In this document: piece by piece, positions 1 to 8,897 of the stretch
Position numbering within the stretch: the stretch's first letter is position 1
Layout of the letters: each line of letters opens with the position of its first letter
Assembly (NCBI RefSeq): GCF_013522825.1
Contig: NZ_JAAMQZ010000015.1
Location: 56,254-120,253 of the forward strand
Direction: 5' to 3'
DNA: 64,000 nucleotides
From: Stutzerimonas stutzeri
GTDB lineage: Bacteria > Pseudomonadota > Gammaproteobacteria > Pseudomonadales > Pseudomonadaceae
Position numbers and translations under genes: made by a program
Notes under the pieces: generated by a model
What the model saw: the letters and a program-made list of their open reading frames with translations, nothing else
Told to the model about the DNA's origin: nothing
Database searches by the model: none

Positions 1-295
1 GGCGGGCCAGGCCTTCGTTCACCACGTAGCTACCATTCAGTCCCTGGCTACGCTTGCCGGCGGTGAGCTGAGCATTCACCGACAGCAGGATGCCCGCCTC
101 GCTGGCGAAGCGGTTGAGCGCCTGGTCAAGCGGGCCGGCGGGAATGGCATAGGCTCGGGCTTGCTGGCTGGCGGCGGGCTGGGCCTGAGCGGCCGGTGCG
201 AGCAGCAATGGGCTGGCCATCAGCAGGCTGGCAAGCAAGGCTCGGCGAACCGCCAGGGTCAGTCGGGAAGGGTTGGTTGCGGGCAGGTGCGGCAT
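1..295 (-). CDS. TonB-dependent siderophore receptor, N-terminal part (cut by window edge)
   Basis: Only the first 98 codons lie in the window. The start has a basic N-region, a hydrophobic stretch (LLASLLMASPLLLAP) and an AQA signal-peptidase site, so the product goes to the outer membrane. Residues about 45-98 (AYAIPAGPLDQALNRFASE..., then GILLSVNAQL) match the secretin/TonB short N-terminal (STN) domain. STN is the signalling domain of transducing receptors such as FpvA and FecA. The fecR and sigma-factor genes lie just upstream on the same strand, so the three probably form one surface-signalling system for iron uptake. The ligand cannot be read from this fragment. Confidence 0.85.
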   Translation of the reverse strand, partial: MPHLPATNPSRLTLAVRRALLASLLMASPLLLAPAAQAQPAASQQARAYAIPAGPLDQALNRFASEAGILLSVNAQLTAGKRSQGLNGSYVVNEGLAR

Positions 296-443
296 TCTGA
301 ATCGTCCCCCTGAGAATGCTTCTTGATTGGTTTCAAGAGGTATCCCGAGCGAGGCGACGAAATCGACAATGGGGCGATAAAAATATTCTCTGTTTACTCC
401 ACGCTCAGGCTGAACGGTGGAAAAGGCTGCGCCGTTTTTCACC

Positions 444-1400
444 CTACGCGGGCATGACCGTCACCCAGTAGCGGGTCAGGCTGTGAACCTTGATCGGCAG
501 TGACTGCTGTAAGGCGGTCAGCACGCGGTCGGTGTCGGCCAGCGGAAATACACCGGTCAGCTCCAGGGCGGCGACGGCCGGATCGCAGCGCAGCACGCCG
601 GGACGGTGGCGCGAGAGCTCGGCGAGGAAGCGGCCGAGCGGCATGCGCTCGGCCACCAGCCTGCCCTCATTCCAGGCGGCCGCATTGACGTCGGCCCGTT
701 CGACTTCGCCGAGGCACGCCGCGCTGAACCAGCGGCGCTGGCCGGCCTGCAAACGGCTGGCGGCGGCATGCCGGGGGCGCAGCTCCAGCTCACCTTCGAA
801 CAGATCGACGCGGCTGCCACCGTCCGTTTCGAGAACCGCGAAACGTGTGCCCAGGGCCAGGATCTCACCGGCAGAGGTCTCGACGATCAGTGGACGGTCG
901 GCCATGTCATGACCGCTGTCGAGCAGCAGCTCACCGGCCAGCAGACGAATGCGACGTTCATGGGCGCTGAACAGGATATCCACCGCGCTACCGCTGTTCA
1001 GGCTCAGCCGGCTGCCATCGGCCAGGGTACGTTGCAGGCGCTCACCAGTGGCGCTGCGCAGATCGGCCATGGCCTCGCGCCAGGGCAGCTGCGAGTGGGC
1101 GACGTAGCCGCTACCGCCGGCGACCAAGAGCAAGCCGAGCAGTTTCAGCGTCTGGCGCCGATGGGCGTCTGGCAGTTCACGCAGCACCTGGCGGGCGGTA
1201 CTGGCCGGCACTGCCGCCAGGGTGCCCTGCAGCTGCTCCAGGCGCTGCCAGGCCCGTCGATGCTCGGTGTCGGCAGACTGCCAGGCCTCGAACGCGCGGC
1301 GCTGGGATTCATCCAACCCGCCGTCCCAGTGCAGCACCAACCAGTGGCTGGCCTGCTCGACGATAGCGGGCGCGACGGGTGCTTCGGCAGAACGGTTCAT
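444..1400 (-). CDS. FecR-family anti-sigma regulator
   Basis: 318 aa, normal for FecR/FpvR. Residues about 15-60 form the DUF4880 cytoplasmic head (ASHWLVLHWDGGLDESQRRAFEAW) that binds the ECF sigma factor. A single hydrophobic segment near 85-100 (LKLLGLLLVAGGSGYVA) crosses the inner membrane. The periplasmic FecR domain follows (TGERLQRTLADGSRLSLNSGSAVDI). It should pass the signal from the STN domain of the receptor at 1-295 to the sigma factor encoded just upstream. Its start overlaps the sigma-factor stop by 4 bases (ATGA type), showing translational coupling. The inducing siderophore is unknown. Confidence 0.92.
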   Translation of the reverse strand: MNRSAEAPVAPAIVEQASHWLVLHWDGGLDESQRRAFEAWQSADTEHRRAWQRLEQLQGTLAAVPASTARQVLRELPDAHRRQTLKLLGLLLVAGGSGYVAHSQLPWREAMADLRSATGERLQRTLADGSRLSLNSGSAVDILFSAHERRIRLLAGELLLDSGHDMADRPLIVETSAGEILALGTRFAVLETDGGSRVDLFEGELELRPRHAAASRLQAGQRRWFSAACLGEVERADVNAAAWNEGRLVAERMPLGRFLAELSRHRPGVLRCDPAVAALELTGVFPLADTDRVLTALQQSLPIKVHSLTRYWVTVMPA

Positions 1401-1918
1401 TCGGCGTAGAGCACCTGATAGCAGGCCTGGATGGCGCGCAGCATGTACTTCTGCACCGAGCTGACGCTGACCTGCAGGCGTTCGGCGATCTGCACATAGG
1501 TAAGCCCCTCGAACTGCGAAAGCAGGAAGGCTTCACGCACTTTCCCGGGCATGCTGTCGAGCATCGCATCGATCTGCATGAGGGTCTCGACGATCATGGC
1601 GCGGGTCTCCAGCGAGGGGGTTTCCGGCTCGGGCAGCGCGGCGAGGCTGTCGAGGTAGGCCTGCTCGATGCGTTGACGACGCCACTGGTCGATCACCAGG
1701 TTGCGCGCGATCTGGACCAGATAACTGCGCCCTTCCCCGCCTGCCGGCAAGCGGCCGGTGGTCAGCAGGCGCAGAAAGGTGTCCTGAGCGATATCGGCTG
1801 CTCGCTCACGGTCACCCAGGCGGCGGCGCAGCCAGCTCTGCAACCAGCCGTGGTGATCGAGGTAAAGGCCATGCACCCGCCGGTGCATCAAGGCTGGATC
1901 AGGAAACGTGATGGACAC
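1397..1918 (-). CDS. FecI-type extracytoplasmic-function sigma factor
   Basis: 173 aa, typical for iron-starvation ECF sigma factors. Sigma region 2 is seen at about 15-80 (LQSWLRRRLGDRERAADIAQDTFLRLL) and region 4 at about 110-160, with the helix-turn-helix GLTYVQIAERLQVSVSSVQKYM. It should direct RNA polymerase to the receptor gene at 1-295 once FecR is signalled. It is the first gene of a leftward sigma-fecR-receptor set. A Fur-box-like palindrome lies about 27 bases upstream of the start, which would fit iron repression. Confidence 0.93.
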   Translation of the reverse strand: MSITFPDPALMHRRVHGLYLDHHGWLQSWLRRRLGDRERAADIAQDTFLRLLTTGRLPAGGEGRSYLVQIARNLVIDQWRRQRIEQAYLDSLAALPEPETPSLETRAMIVETLMQIDAMLDSMPGKVREAFLLSQFEGLTYVQIAERLQVSVSSVQKYMLRAIQACYQVLYAE

Positions 1919-1944
1919 CCGGAACTCCCAGAAGAGGCGATGCA

Positions 1945-1968
1945 GATAAGAATCGATCGCATCTTAAT
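1945..1968. promoter_or_regulatory. Possible Fur box upstream of the ECF sigma gene
   Basis: The sequence GATAAGAATCGATCGCATC is a near palindrome (AAGA-N2-CGATCG-N2-TCTT) placed just before the sigma-factor start. By eye it matches the 19-base Fur consensus at only about half the positions, so this call rests mainly on position and on the known iron control of fecI-type genes. Confidence 0.3.
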
Positions 1969-2174
1969 GGAGGCGTGATACCTTGGGAATGGCAAATGTC
2001 CGGATCAGCGCCGGCGCCGCCGAACGCCCCGCCGCTTCTGGACCTGGCCGCACCAATACGGCCCGGATTGAAGGGTAGCCATGTGCTGTGCCTTTCCCTG
2101 CCCACATGTTCGACGACACATGACACTGCGGGCGACAGTGGTACGCTGCATCAAACCGTCCTACCCTCATCATC

Positions 2175-3059
2175 ATGACCACGAGCACGTCGTATACCAC
2201 CCCCTATGGTTCGCCCACACCAGTCCGTACCTGCAGGCGACTGGTGCGGTTGATCATCTCTTGGCTGGCCCTCTATTGGCTGATAACCGTGGCTGCCAGT
2301 GCCCAGGCAAGCCCTCCGCTGACCCTGAAACTGGGAGGTTCACCAGACGCTATCGCCTATGCCCGGCTGCTGCTGGGAGGTGCGTTGGAAGCCATCGGCC
2401 ATCAAGTGACAATCGAGGAAACGACCGACCAAGGCGACATTCCCATGACCCGCCTGGAAGTCATGCTCAAGCGTGGCGAAATCAGTGCCTTGATTCTCGG
2501 CCGGACGGCTGAGCGTGACCACAAGTTCCTTCAGGTGCCTGTCGGCATGACCGACAACCTGGTCAACCAGCGCATCCTCTTCATCTCCAAGGGCAGCCAG
2601 CCGGACTATGATTTGGTGCGCAGCCTTGAGGATTTCCAGCAACTGGGCAAGATCGCTGCCATGGGCGAAGCATGGGCCGACCGGGCAGTCTGGGAAAGCA
2701 ATGAGCTGCCGCTGAAATCCATCAGCGGTGACTGGCGACGGCTCTACCGGATGGTAGCCTCAGCGTCACGCGGGCTCGACTACCTGCCCCGTGGCGTGCA
2801 TGAAATGAGCGAAGAGTGGCGTTTGCACCCCGAGCTGGATATGGAGCGCAATCTGGTATTCGTTTACGAGCAGGACCATATTCTCTACGTCTCACCCACT
2901 CTGCCCGAAGTGCATCGGCTACTGCATGAAGCAATGCTGGCAGCCAGGGATGCCGGACTCATCCGGCAACTGGCCAGGGAACATTACGCGCAGGTATTCG
3001 AACCACCGGTGAGCCTGCAGAAACGGCACCCCATCCACCTGCGCTCGGCTGTGCCGTAA
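2175..3059 (+). CDS. Periplasmic solute-binding-like protein (SBP family 3 fold), function unknown
   Basis: 294 aa. A hydrophobic segment at about 25-45 (LIISWLALYWLITVAASAQA) looks like a signal peptide ending near AQA. The mature part resembles degenerate family-3 solute-binding proteins common in Pseudomonas (LTLKLGGSPDAIAYARLLLGGALEAIG, later VFVYEQDHILYVSPTLPEVHRLLHEAML). No permease or ATPase genes are nearby, so it may be a sensor or orphan binding protein rather than part of an ABC importer. No clear Shine-Dalgarno precedes the chosen ATG, and a start a few codons downstream is possible. Confidence 0.6.
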   Translation: MTTSTSYTTPYGSPTPVRTCRRLVRLIISWLALYWLITVAASAQASPPLTLKLGGSPDAIAYARLLLGGALEAIGHQVTIEETTDQGDIPMTRLEVMLKRGEISALILGRTAERDHKFLQVPVGMTDNLVNQRILFISKGSQPDYDLVRSLEDFQQLGKIAAMGEAWADRAVWESNELPLKSISGDWRRLYRMVASASRGLDYLPRGVHEMSEEWRLHPELDMERNLVFVYEQDHILYVSPTLPEVHRLLHEAMLAARDAGLIRQLAREHYAQVFEPPVSLQKRHPIHLRSAVP

Positions 3060-3083
3060 TGGGACAACAGCACCCTGCTCACC

Positions 3084-3596
3084 TCAGCGAAACAGCCGCT
3101 GCCGACGGCGCGGAAACAACAGTCCACGCAGCAGCAGGAAGAGACTTTCGCCAATCCAGGCCGCAAGCAGTGCCCAGCTCAGCCCCCAGGCAATCGCTTC
3201 CGGCGCCAGCATTACCTGAAAGCGATAACTGTTCCAGACCTGGCCGCGAATGCTCTGATCCGCCCCGAACAGCACATGCCAGGCCTGGGTATACCAGGGC
3301 CCCTGCATGAAGCGCCATTCACGCTCCAGCAATCGCGCCCGCTCCACCAGCCCGGCAACGCTCTGCGCATCGCTTTGAATCACCGGGTCTTCGCTGGCCT
3401 GATAGTGTTCGACCAGTGCATCCAGATCACCTTGAAAGAAGCGCCCCGCCGTCGACTCGAACCCCTGCAGCCCCTGCTGCGCCTCCAGTCGGCGAGCCTC
3501 GACGTGATTGGCATAGGCCTGGATAAAGCCCGGCACCTGCACGCCGATCAGCAGGCCGAGGGCGAACAGGCTCAGACGCAGATAGCTTCTCAGCAT
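3084..3596 (-). CDS. DUF2937 family membrane protein
   Basis: 170 aa from the ATG at 3596. There is one membrane segment at the N-terminus (LRLSLFALGLLIGVQVPGFI) and another near the C-terminus (WGLSWALLAAWIGESLFLLL), with a roughly 100-residue polar, helix-rich region between them. This pattern is that of DUF2937, whose function is unknown. The start overlaps the stop of the upstream amidotransferase gene by 7 bases, so the two are probably co-transcribed and translationally coupled. It ends about 25 bases from the convergent gene at 2175-3059. Confidence 0.8.
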   Translation of the reverse strand: MLRSYLRLSLFALGLLIGVQVPGFIQAYANHVEARRLEAQQGLQGFESTAGRFFQGDLDALVEHYQASEDPVIQSDAQSVAGLVERARLLEREWRFMQGPWYTQAWHVLFGADQSIRGQVWNSYRFQVMLAPEAIAWGLSWALLAAWIGESLFLLLRGLLFPRRRQRLFR

Positions 3597-4372
3597 GACG
3601 ACACCTGCCCGCGTGCGATGCACTCGCCCAGCCGCCAGAGCGTCCACTCGCCCGGCTGGTGGATGTCCCATTGCTCGTTGTCGGTCAGCGCTTCGGTCGC
3701 CAGCACCGTGACCACATCGTCAGGCGTGGTTTCGGCGGTGAAGTCCACGGTCAGCTCGGCGTCCTTCAATTGCGCCGGGCCGAAAGGCGCACGCCGGGTG
3801 ACCTGCGCCAGCTTGGTGGTACAGAAACTGAACAGCCACTCGCCATTGCTCAGCAGGCAATTGAACACGCCCCTGGCGCGGTAACCGGCGCAGGCGTCGA
3901 GCAGGTGCGGCAGCAGGTCCCGGGCCTCGACACGCTCGGGGAAATCGCTGCGCACGCGGTTGAGCAGGTCGCAGAAGGCTGCTTCGCTGTCGGTATCGCC
4001 AACCGGACGGTAGAAACCCTTCGGCGGCTGGAAATCGGCCAACTGGCCGTTGTGCGCGAAACACCAGTGCTGCCCCCAGAGTTCGCGCACGAAAGGATGG
4101 GTATTGACCAGCGCCACCTTGCCGACATTGGCATGACGGATATGGCCGATCACCACTTCGCTCTTGATCGGGTAGCGCTGGACCATCTTCGCCACTTCCG
4201 ACTCGCAACTGGCCACCGGGTCCTGGAACAGACGCAGGCCGCGCCCTTCGTAGAAGGCGATGCCCCAGCCATCGCGGTGCGGGCCGGTACGCCCGCCACG
4301 CTGCATCAGCCCGGTAAAGCTGAAATGAATATCGGTAGGCACATTGGCGCTCATGCCGAGCAGTTCACACAT
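3590..4372 (-). CDS. Class II glutamine amidotransferase (YafJ-like)
   Basis: 260 aa from the ATG at 4372, chosen because it puts the catalytic cysteine at position 2 (MCELLGMSAN), where an N-terminal nucleophile must be after Met removal. Other class II landmarks are RDGWGIAFY, GHIRHANVG, NTHPF and FAHNGQL. The family hydrolyses glutamine to glutamate and ammonia; the acceptor for YafJ-type proteins is not established. A GGAG Shine-Dalgarno lies about 8 bases before the ATG. A MITE-like element ends only 17 bases upstream of the start, so any native promoter must lie within or beyond that element. Confidence 0.9.
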   Translation of the reverse strand: MCELLGMSANVPTDIHFSFTGLMQRGGRTGPHRDGWGIAFYEGRGLRLFQDPVASCESEVAKMVQRYPIKSEVVIGHIRHANVGKVALVNTHPFVRELWGQHWCFAHNGQLADFQPPKGFYRPVGDTDSEAAFCDLLNRVRSDFPERVEARDLLPHLLDACAGYRARGVFNCLLSNGEWLFSFCTTKLAQVTRRAPFGPAQLKDAELTVDFTAETTPDDVVTVLATEALTDNEQWDIHQPGEWTLWRLGECIARGQVSSC

Positions 4373-4389
4373 CGCGATCTCCGAACGGG

Positions 4390-4659
4390 TTAGGGTCTGT
4401 TGACGTTTCAGCGCAATCCGCGTTGCAGCGCCAAATGTCGCCAGGCAAGGCGCGGGACGCAGGTAATGGTGGTTCCCTTGCCAAGTCCCGCAACGCCGCA
4501 TGGCGACATTTGCCGCGCAACCCTAAGGGCCGGGCCTGTTTTTGCGCGATGCGGCGTTTCTCGTCGCTTATTTGAAACGACCAAACTTCGCTCCTCGTGC
4601 CTTGCCTCGCGCAAAAACAGGCTCCGGCGCGGACGCGATGAAACGTCAACAAACCCTAA
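4390..4659. mobile_element. MITE-like element E1 with 21-bp terminal inverted repeats
   Basis: 270 bp bounded by TTAGGGTCTGTTGACGTTTCA and, inverted, TTAGGGTTTGTTGACGTTTCA (20 of 21 match). Inside are further inverted pairs: CAAATGTCGCCA (4432-4443) with TGGCGACATTTG (4501-4512), and CCTGTTTTTGCGCGA with TCGCGCAAAAACAGG near 4530 and 4605. It has no credible coding frame. The ends carry TTA/TAA, compatible with a TA target duplication. It sits between a stop codon (4662) and the ribosome-binding site of the gene starting at 4372. Confidence 0.75.
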
Positions 4660-4661
4660 GG

Positions 4662-5135
4662 TCACAGGCGGGGTTCGGTTCTGGTCTGGTAGCGGTTCGC
4701 GGGACTGTAGGCCTCGTCCTCGTCTTCGGCTTCATCGAGCCGTTCACGCAGGGTGCGCGGGTCCTCGTCGGCAGCGGCGGCTTCGCGGCGGCGTCTGAGG
4801 CTACGTTCGATTGGCCAGCGCAGCGCCACCAGCACAGCATACAGGGCAAATGCGATCAGCCCGTAGAGCGCCAGATCGGCGACTGCACGCCAGGCGTTGG
4901 CGCCGACACCGAACAGCAGATCGAGCGCGGTAATGGCCACCGCAGGGGCGAAAAGCTCCTGCTCCGGATCGACGATGGTCGGCGTCAGCAACAGTACGGC
5001 GACGATCAGTCGCAAGGGTTCACGCAGCCAGCGCCACAGGGGACGGGTCATCCGGAACCACACCAGCAGGCAGCCCAGCGCAGCCACTCCGTAGGCCGTC
5101 CAGGCAAGCAGATATTCATTGGCGATCAGGAACAT
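4662..5135 (-). CDS. Conserved membrane protein of unknown function
   Basis: 157 aa from the ATG at 5135. Three to four hydrophobic segments are visible: YLLAWTAYGVAALGCLLVWF, LRLIVAVLLLTPTIV, a weaker ITALDLLFGVGA, and ADLALYGLIAFALYAVLVAL. They are followed by an acidic and arginine-rich C-terminal tail (RRRREAAAADEDPRTLRERL). I do not recognise a named family. The stop codon is 2 bases from the end of element E1. Transcription runs leftward toward the amidotransferase gene, with E1 between the two. Confidence 0.7.
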   Translation of the reverse strand: MFLIANEYLLAWTAYGVAALGCLLVWFRMTRPLWRWLREPLRLIVAVLLLTPTIVDPEQELFAPAVAITALDLLFGVGANAWRAVADLALYGLIAFALYAVLVALRWPIERSLRRRREAAAADEDPRTLRERLDEAEDEDEAYSPANRYQTRTEPRL

Positions 5136-5342
5136 GGAAGTCTCTTGTATGAGTCGGAGCGCGCACCGGCATTGACGCCGCGCATGATAACAGCCAGAAG
5201 CCTTTCTGGCCGTCAACCACGCGATGCAATGTCACTGGCCACGCTGCTTGCAACGCCGTATAAACGCTGAAAACAAAAGCTGCACCCCCCATGCGCAGCA
5301 AGAGCCATACTTGCCACAATCAGTACAGCCAGGAGAGTCCTC

Positions 5343-5783
5343 ATGACCTACCAGCACATTCTGGTCGCTATCGACCTCACCGACGAATGCCATCCGGTCG
5401 TTGCACGGGCCCAGGCTCTGGCGACGGCGAGCAACGCCAGCCTGGCGCTGGTGCATGTCATCGAACCCATGGCCATGGCGTTCGGCGGCGATGTTCCGAT
5501 GGACCTGTCGATGCTCCAGCAACAGCAGTTCGATCAGGCGCGCGAGCGCATCGCAGGCTTCGCCGACCGCTACCCAGCTCTGGCAACCGAACAGCAACAC
5601 CTGGCGTATGGGCAACCTCGTCAGGAAGTCCACCGCCTGGCCAAGGAAAACAATTGCGACCTGATCGTGGTGGGCAGCCATGGTCGCCATGGTTTGGCGC
5701 TGCTGCTTGGTTCAACCGCCAACGACATTCTTCATGGCGCGCCCTGCGACGTGCTCGCGGTGCGCCTGAAAAAAGCCGAGTGA
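5343..5783 (+). CDS. Universal stress protein, UspA family
   Basis: 146 aa, a single Usp domain. It opens with the usual strand (YQHILVAIDLTDE) and has the nucleotide-binding signature near the C-terminus (VVGSHGRHGLALLLGSTAND, G-2X-G-9X-G-S/T type), so it probably binds ATP. Such proteins accumulate in growth arrest and stress, and the exact biochemical role is unclear. An AGGAG ribosome-binding site precedes the ATG by 7 bases. It is a monocistronic gene whose stop lies 7 bases before repeat element E2. Confidence 0.93.
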   Translation: MTYQHILVAIDLTDECHPVVARAQALATASNASLALVHVIEPMAMAFGGDVPMDLSMLQQQQFDQARERIAGFADRYPALATEQQHLAYGQPRQEVHRLAKENNCDLIVVGSHGRHGLALLLGSTANDILHGAPCDVLAVRLKKAE

Positions 5784-5790
5784 GCCCCGG

Positions 5791-5918
5791 CAGGCCACTG
5801 AAAACGTAGGCGACGACTGCATGGATGCAGAGGCGAAGCAGGAAGCCCGAGCCGAGGCAGGCAAGACGAGGCTGTTTTTAACGACGTATTGCCAACGCAG
5901 CCAGTTTTTCAGCACCTG
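5791..5918. repeat. Inverted-repeat element E2 between two convergent stop codons
   Basis: 128 bp. The ends pair imperfectly: CAGGCCACTGAAAACGTAGG at the left against CAGGTGCTGAAAAACTGG read inward from the right. The right-hand 27 bases are nearly identical to the right end of element E4 at 51811-51947. It contains GAGGCAGGCAAGAC and CTGTTTTTAACG, shared with the larger elements, but lacks their central palindrome, so it looks like a deletion derivative. It fills the space between the uspA stop and the stop at 5921 and may act as a terminator. Confidence 0.65.
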
Positions 5919-5920
5919 CC

Positions 5921-6613
5921 TCAGGCGACTTCCACCCCCTCACCGGCACTCATCACCAGCGGCCTGATCTTCTGCAACTGGGTTTCCAGGGAGTAGGTCA
6001 GGCTGGTTGCCATGGAAAAGAACGTGAGAAAGGCTTTCAGGTTGGAGTCGCCATGGCAGGTGGCGTGGATGCGCTGCCAGAACGCCTGATTGACCAGTTG
6101 CAGTTGCTGAAATGAATGCACCAGGCCGCGCAATTCCCAGTCGGCATGCCGGCCTTCGCGCAGGTTGAAATATTGCCTGGCCAGATACAGGGATACGGCT
6201 CGCAGCACGAACTCATGGTTGCTGGCAAAGGGCAGATGCTGCTGCGCCATAGGTTTGAGTTTCGCCAGAACCGGGCAGGCGCTGGTCGCCATGATCACGC
6301 CCAGAAGCGCACGCAACCCTTCATCCAGCCCAACCAGCTTGTTGTATTCACGCTCCGGCGTACGCACCCAGACCGATGCTTTCTGCACCGCCGGCAGCCC
6401 CTGGAAATCCTCGACCACCCGATGCAGATCCACCGCCGCCGGGCAATGGCTGAAATCATCCCGGCTCAACGGGCAATTGACGCAGCGCTGATGTTCGAGA
6501 CGCGTCCATTTCGGCGCCTGGGCAGCCATTGCCCTGTCGTACTCACGATCCAGTTCGATCCGATAACTGAAGGTGTGTTCATCATCCAGGGTGATGCGAT
6601 ATTCAATAGCCAT
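5921..6613 (-). CDS. Conserved hypothetical protein with an N-terminal cysteine cluster
   Basis: 230 aa, soluble, no signal peptide. Residues about 1-30 are strand-like (IEYRITLDDEHTFSYRIELD). A cysteine set follows (RCVNCPLSRDDFSHCP, i.e. C-x2-C-x8-C) that could bind a metal or cluster. The rest appears helical (LRGLVHSFQQLQLVNQAFW). I do not recognise a characterised family. Pseudomonas genomes often carry such orphan proteins. It is transcribed alone, leftward, and its stop is 2 bases from element E2. Confidence 0.7.
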   Translation of the reverse strand: MAIEYRITLDDEHTFSYRIELDREYDRAMAAQAPKWTRLEHQRCVNCPLSRDDFSHCPAAVDLHRVVEDFQGLPAVQKASVWVRTPEREYNKLVGLDEGLRALLGVIMATSACPVLAKLKPMAQQHLPFASNHEFVLRAVSLYLARQYFNLREGRHADWELRGLVHSFQQLQLVNQAFWQRIHATCHGDSNLKAFLTFFSMATSLTYSLETQLQKIRPLVMSAGEGVEVA

Positions 6614-6740
6614 TTATGCTCCATCATGATGGCAAAAACGAATCATCACTTAACTACGGCCTGGCTGACATTGATCCATCTCATGAAGTCGACCTTGTAT
6701 GTTGACTGATAGACGCTGCCGCAGCCCTCGAACGCTCCGC

Positions 6741-8654
6741 TTATTCTTCCAGCTCGGCCCAGCGCTCCAGCAATCCGTCCAGTTCCTGCTGCAGGGTCTC
6801 CAGGCGGGCCAGGACCGCAGCCGTCGTTTCGGCTGACTGCTGATAGAAAGCCGCGCCCGAGATTTCCACCTGCAACGCCTCGATGGCTTTTTCCACCTCA
6901 TCGATTTTGCCGGGAAGCGCTTCCAGCTCACGCTGCAATTTGTAGCTGAGTTTCTTCTTTGCCGGCGCCGTCTCTACAACAGCCGGCGCAACTGCAGCGG
7001 GCTCGGCACTGGCCTTGGCTTCTTTCGCTTCGGCCAGGGTTTCGGCAACGCCCAGCAAGCGTGGCGAACCACCCTGGCGCAGCCAGTCCTCATAACCACC
7101 GACGTATTCGCGCACCACGCCATTGCCCTCGAACACCAGGGTGCTGGTGACCACATTGTCGAGAAAGGCACGGTCGTGGCTGACCATCAGCACGGTACCC
7201 TGGAAGCTCAGCAGCACTTCCTCCAGCAGTTCAAGGGTTTCCACATCGAGATCATTGGTCGGCTCGTCGAGTACCAGCAGGTTGGCCGGCTTGCTGAACA
7301 GCCTGGCGAGCAAGAGTCGTGCCCGCTCACCACCAGACAGCGCTTTCACCGGTGTACGCGCGCGTTGCGGACTGAACAGGAAGTCGCCCAGATAGCTCAG
7401 TACGTGCCGGCTCTGGCCATCGATGCTGATGAAGTCGCGGCCCTCGGCAACGTTGTCGATGACGGTCTTTTCCAGATCCAGCTGGTGACGCAACTGGTCG
7501 AAATACGCCACTTCCAGCTTGGTGCCGGCCTCCACCTTGCCGCTGGTCGGCTGCAGATCGCCCAGCAGCAGCTTGAGCAGCGTGGTCTTGCCGGTGCCGT
7601 TGGCGCCGAGCAGACCGATACGGTCGCCACGCTGCAGCACCATGGAAAAGTCACGGATCAGCGGCTCGCCGCCCGGATGGGCAAAGCTCGCATGCTCGAC
7701 GACGATGACCTGCTTGCCGGACTTTTCCGCCGTTTCGATCTGGATATTGGCCCTGCCCTGCTTTTCGCGACGTTCGCTGCGTTCGACGCGCAATGCCTTG
7801 AGCGCACGCACGCGCCCCTCGTTGCGGGTACGGCGGGCCTTGATGCCCTGGCGAATCCAGACCTCTTCCTGGGCCAGCTTCTTGTCGAACAGCGCGTTGG
7901 CGGTTTCTTCCGCCGCCATCTGCTGCTCCTTGTGCACCAGGAAGCTGGCGTAGTCGCCGTTCCAGTCGATCATGCGCCCACGGTCGAGTTCGAGAATGCG
8001 CGTGGCCAGGTTCTGCAGGAAGGCACGGTCGTGGGTAATGAACAGCACCGCGCCATTGAAGCCGAGCAGCGCTTCTTCCAGCCAGGCGATGGCGCCGATA
8101 TCCAGGTGGTTGGTGGGCTCGTCCAGCAGCAGCAGGTCGGGTTCGGACACCAGCGCCTGGGCCAGCAGCACACGTCGACGCCAGCCACCGGACAGCTCGG
8201 CCAGGGTCTTGTCGGCAGGCAGCTGCAGGCGGCTCAGGGTGCTGTCGACCAGTTGCTGCAGACGCCAGCCATCCTTCGCTTCGAGCGCTTGCTGAACGTG
8301 CATGAGCTTGTCCAGATCCGCGTCATCGCGAATGTTCTGGCTCAGGTGATGGTATTCGGCGAGCAACTGGCCCACGCCGGACAAGCCCTCGGCCACCACG
8401 TCGAACACCGTACGTTCGTCGGCCAGCGGCAATTCCTGCGGCAATTCGCCGATCTTCAGCCCCGGCGCACGCCAGATTTCGCCGTCGTCCGGCAGCTGGG
8501 TGCCCTTGACCAGGCTCAGCATGCTGGATTTGCCCGTGCCGTTGCGGCCGATGATGCACACCCGCTCACCCCGCGCAATCTGCCAGGACACGCCATCGAG
8601 CAGGGGATGGGTGCCATAGGCGAGGGACACATCGGTCAACTTGAGCAGGGTCAT
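6741..8654 (-). CDS. uup: ABC-F ATPase Uup
   Basis: 637 aa with two ABC ATPase domains and no membrane segments. The first has Walker A GRNGTGKS and signature LSGGWRRR; the second has GANGTGKT and LSGGERAR. Each has a Walker B ending LLLDEPTN or LVLDEPTN. The C-terminal 70 residues form a coiled coil (LQRELEALPGKIDEVEKAIEAL) that in Uup binds DNA or the ribosome. ABC-F proteins act on the ribosome; uup mutants of E. coli show raised precise excision of transposons. It is divergent from slt, as in P. aeruginosa PA3019/PA3020. Confidence 0.95.
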   Translation of the reverse strand: MTLLKLTDVSLAYGTHPLLDGVSWQIARGERVCIIGRNGTGKSSMLSLVKGTQLPDDGEIWRAPGLKIGELPQELPLADERTVFDVVAEGLSGVGQLLAEYHHLSQNIRDDADLDKLMHVQQALEAKDGWRLQQLVDSTLSRLQLPADKTLAELSGGWRRRVLLAQALVSEPDLLLLDEPTNHLDIGAIAWLEEALLGFNGAVLFITHDRAFLQNLATRILELDRGRMIDWNGDYASFLVHKEQQMAAEETANALFDKKLAQEEVWIRQGIKARRTRNEGRVRALKALRVERSERREKQGRANIQIETAEKSGKQVIVVEHASFAHPGGEPLIRDFSMVLQRGDRIGLLGANGTGKTTLLKLLLGDLQPTSGKVEAGTKLEVAYFDQLRHQLDLEKTVIDNVAEGRDFISIDGQSRHVLSYLGDFLFSPQRARTPVKALSGGERARLLLARLFSKPANLLVLDEPTNDLDVETLELLEEVLLSFQGTVLMVSHDRAFLDNVVTSTLVFEGNGVVREYVGGYEDWLRQGGSPRLLGVAETLAEAKEAKASAEPAAVAPAVVETAPAKKKLSYKLQRELEALPGKIDEVEKAIEALQVEISGAAFYQQSAETTAAVLARLETLQQELDGLLERWAELEE

Positions 8655-8897
8655 GGCTACCTCCGGAAAACAGGGCGCGCAGTCTAACAGACCGCCAGGA
8701 AACTACCCGCGTTGCCAACGTTCAGGTTTTTCAATGACCAGCCAGCGGAGGCGCGGCCATGAACCTCGACAAACGCGAAGCCCCCCTTTGTCGGAAGTCC
8801 GGCTTTGTTTGTTTCAAGAGCTTAATCCGCATTTAACTGCCTGACGGGCCACGCTAAGCTAGCCGCAGAACATCCCTGCCCCGTTTCCGGAAGTATC

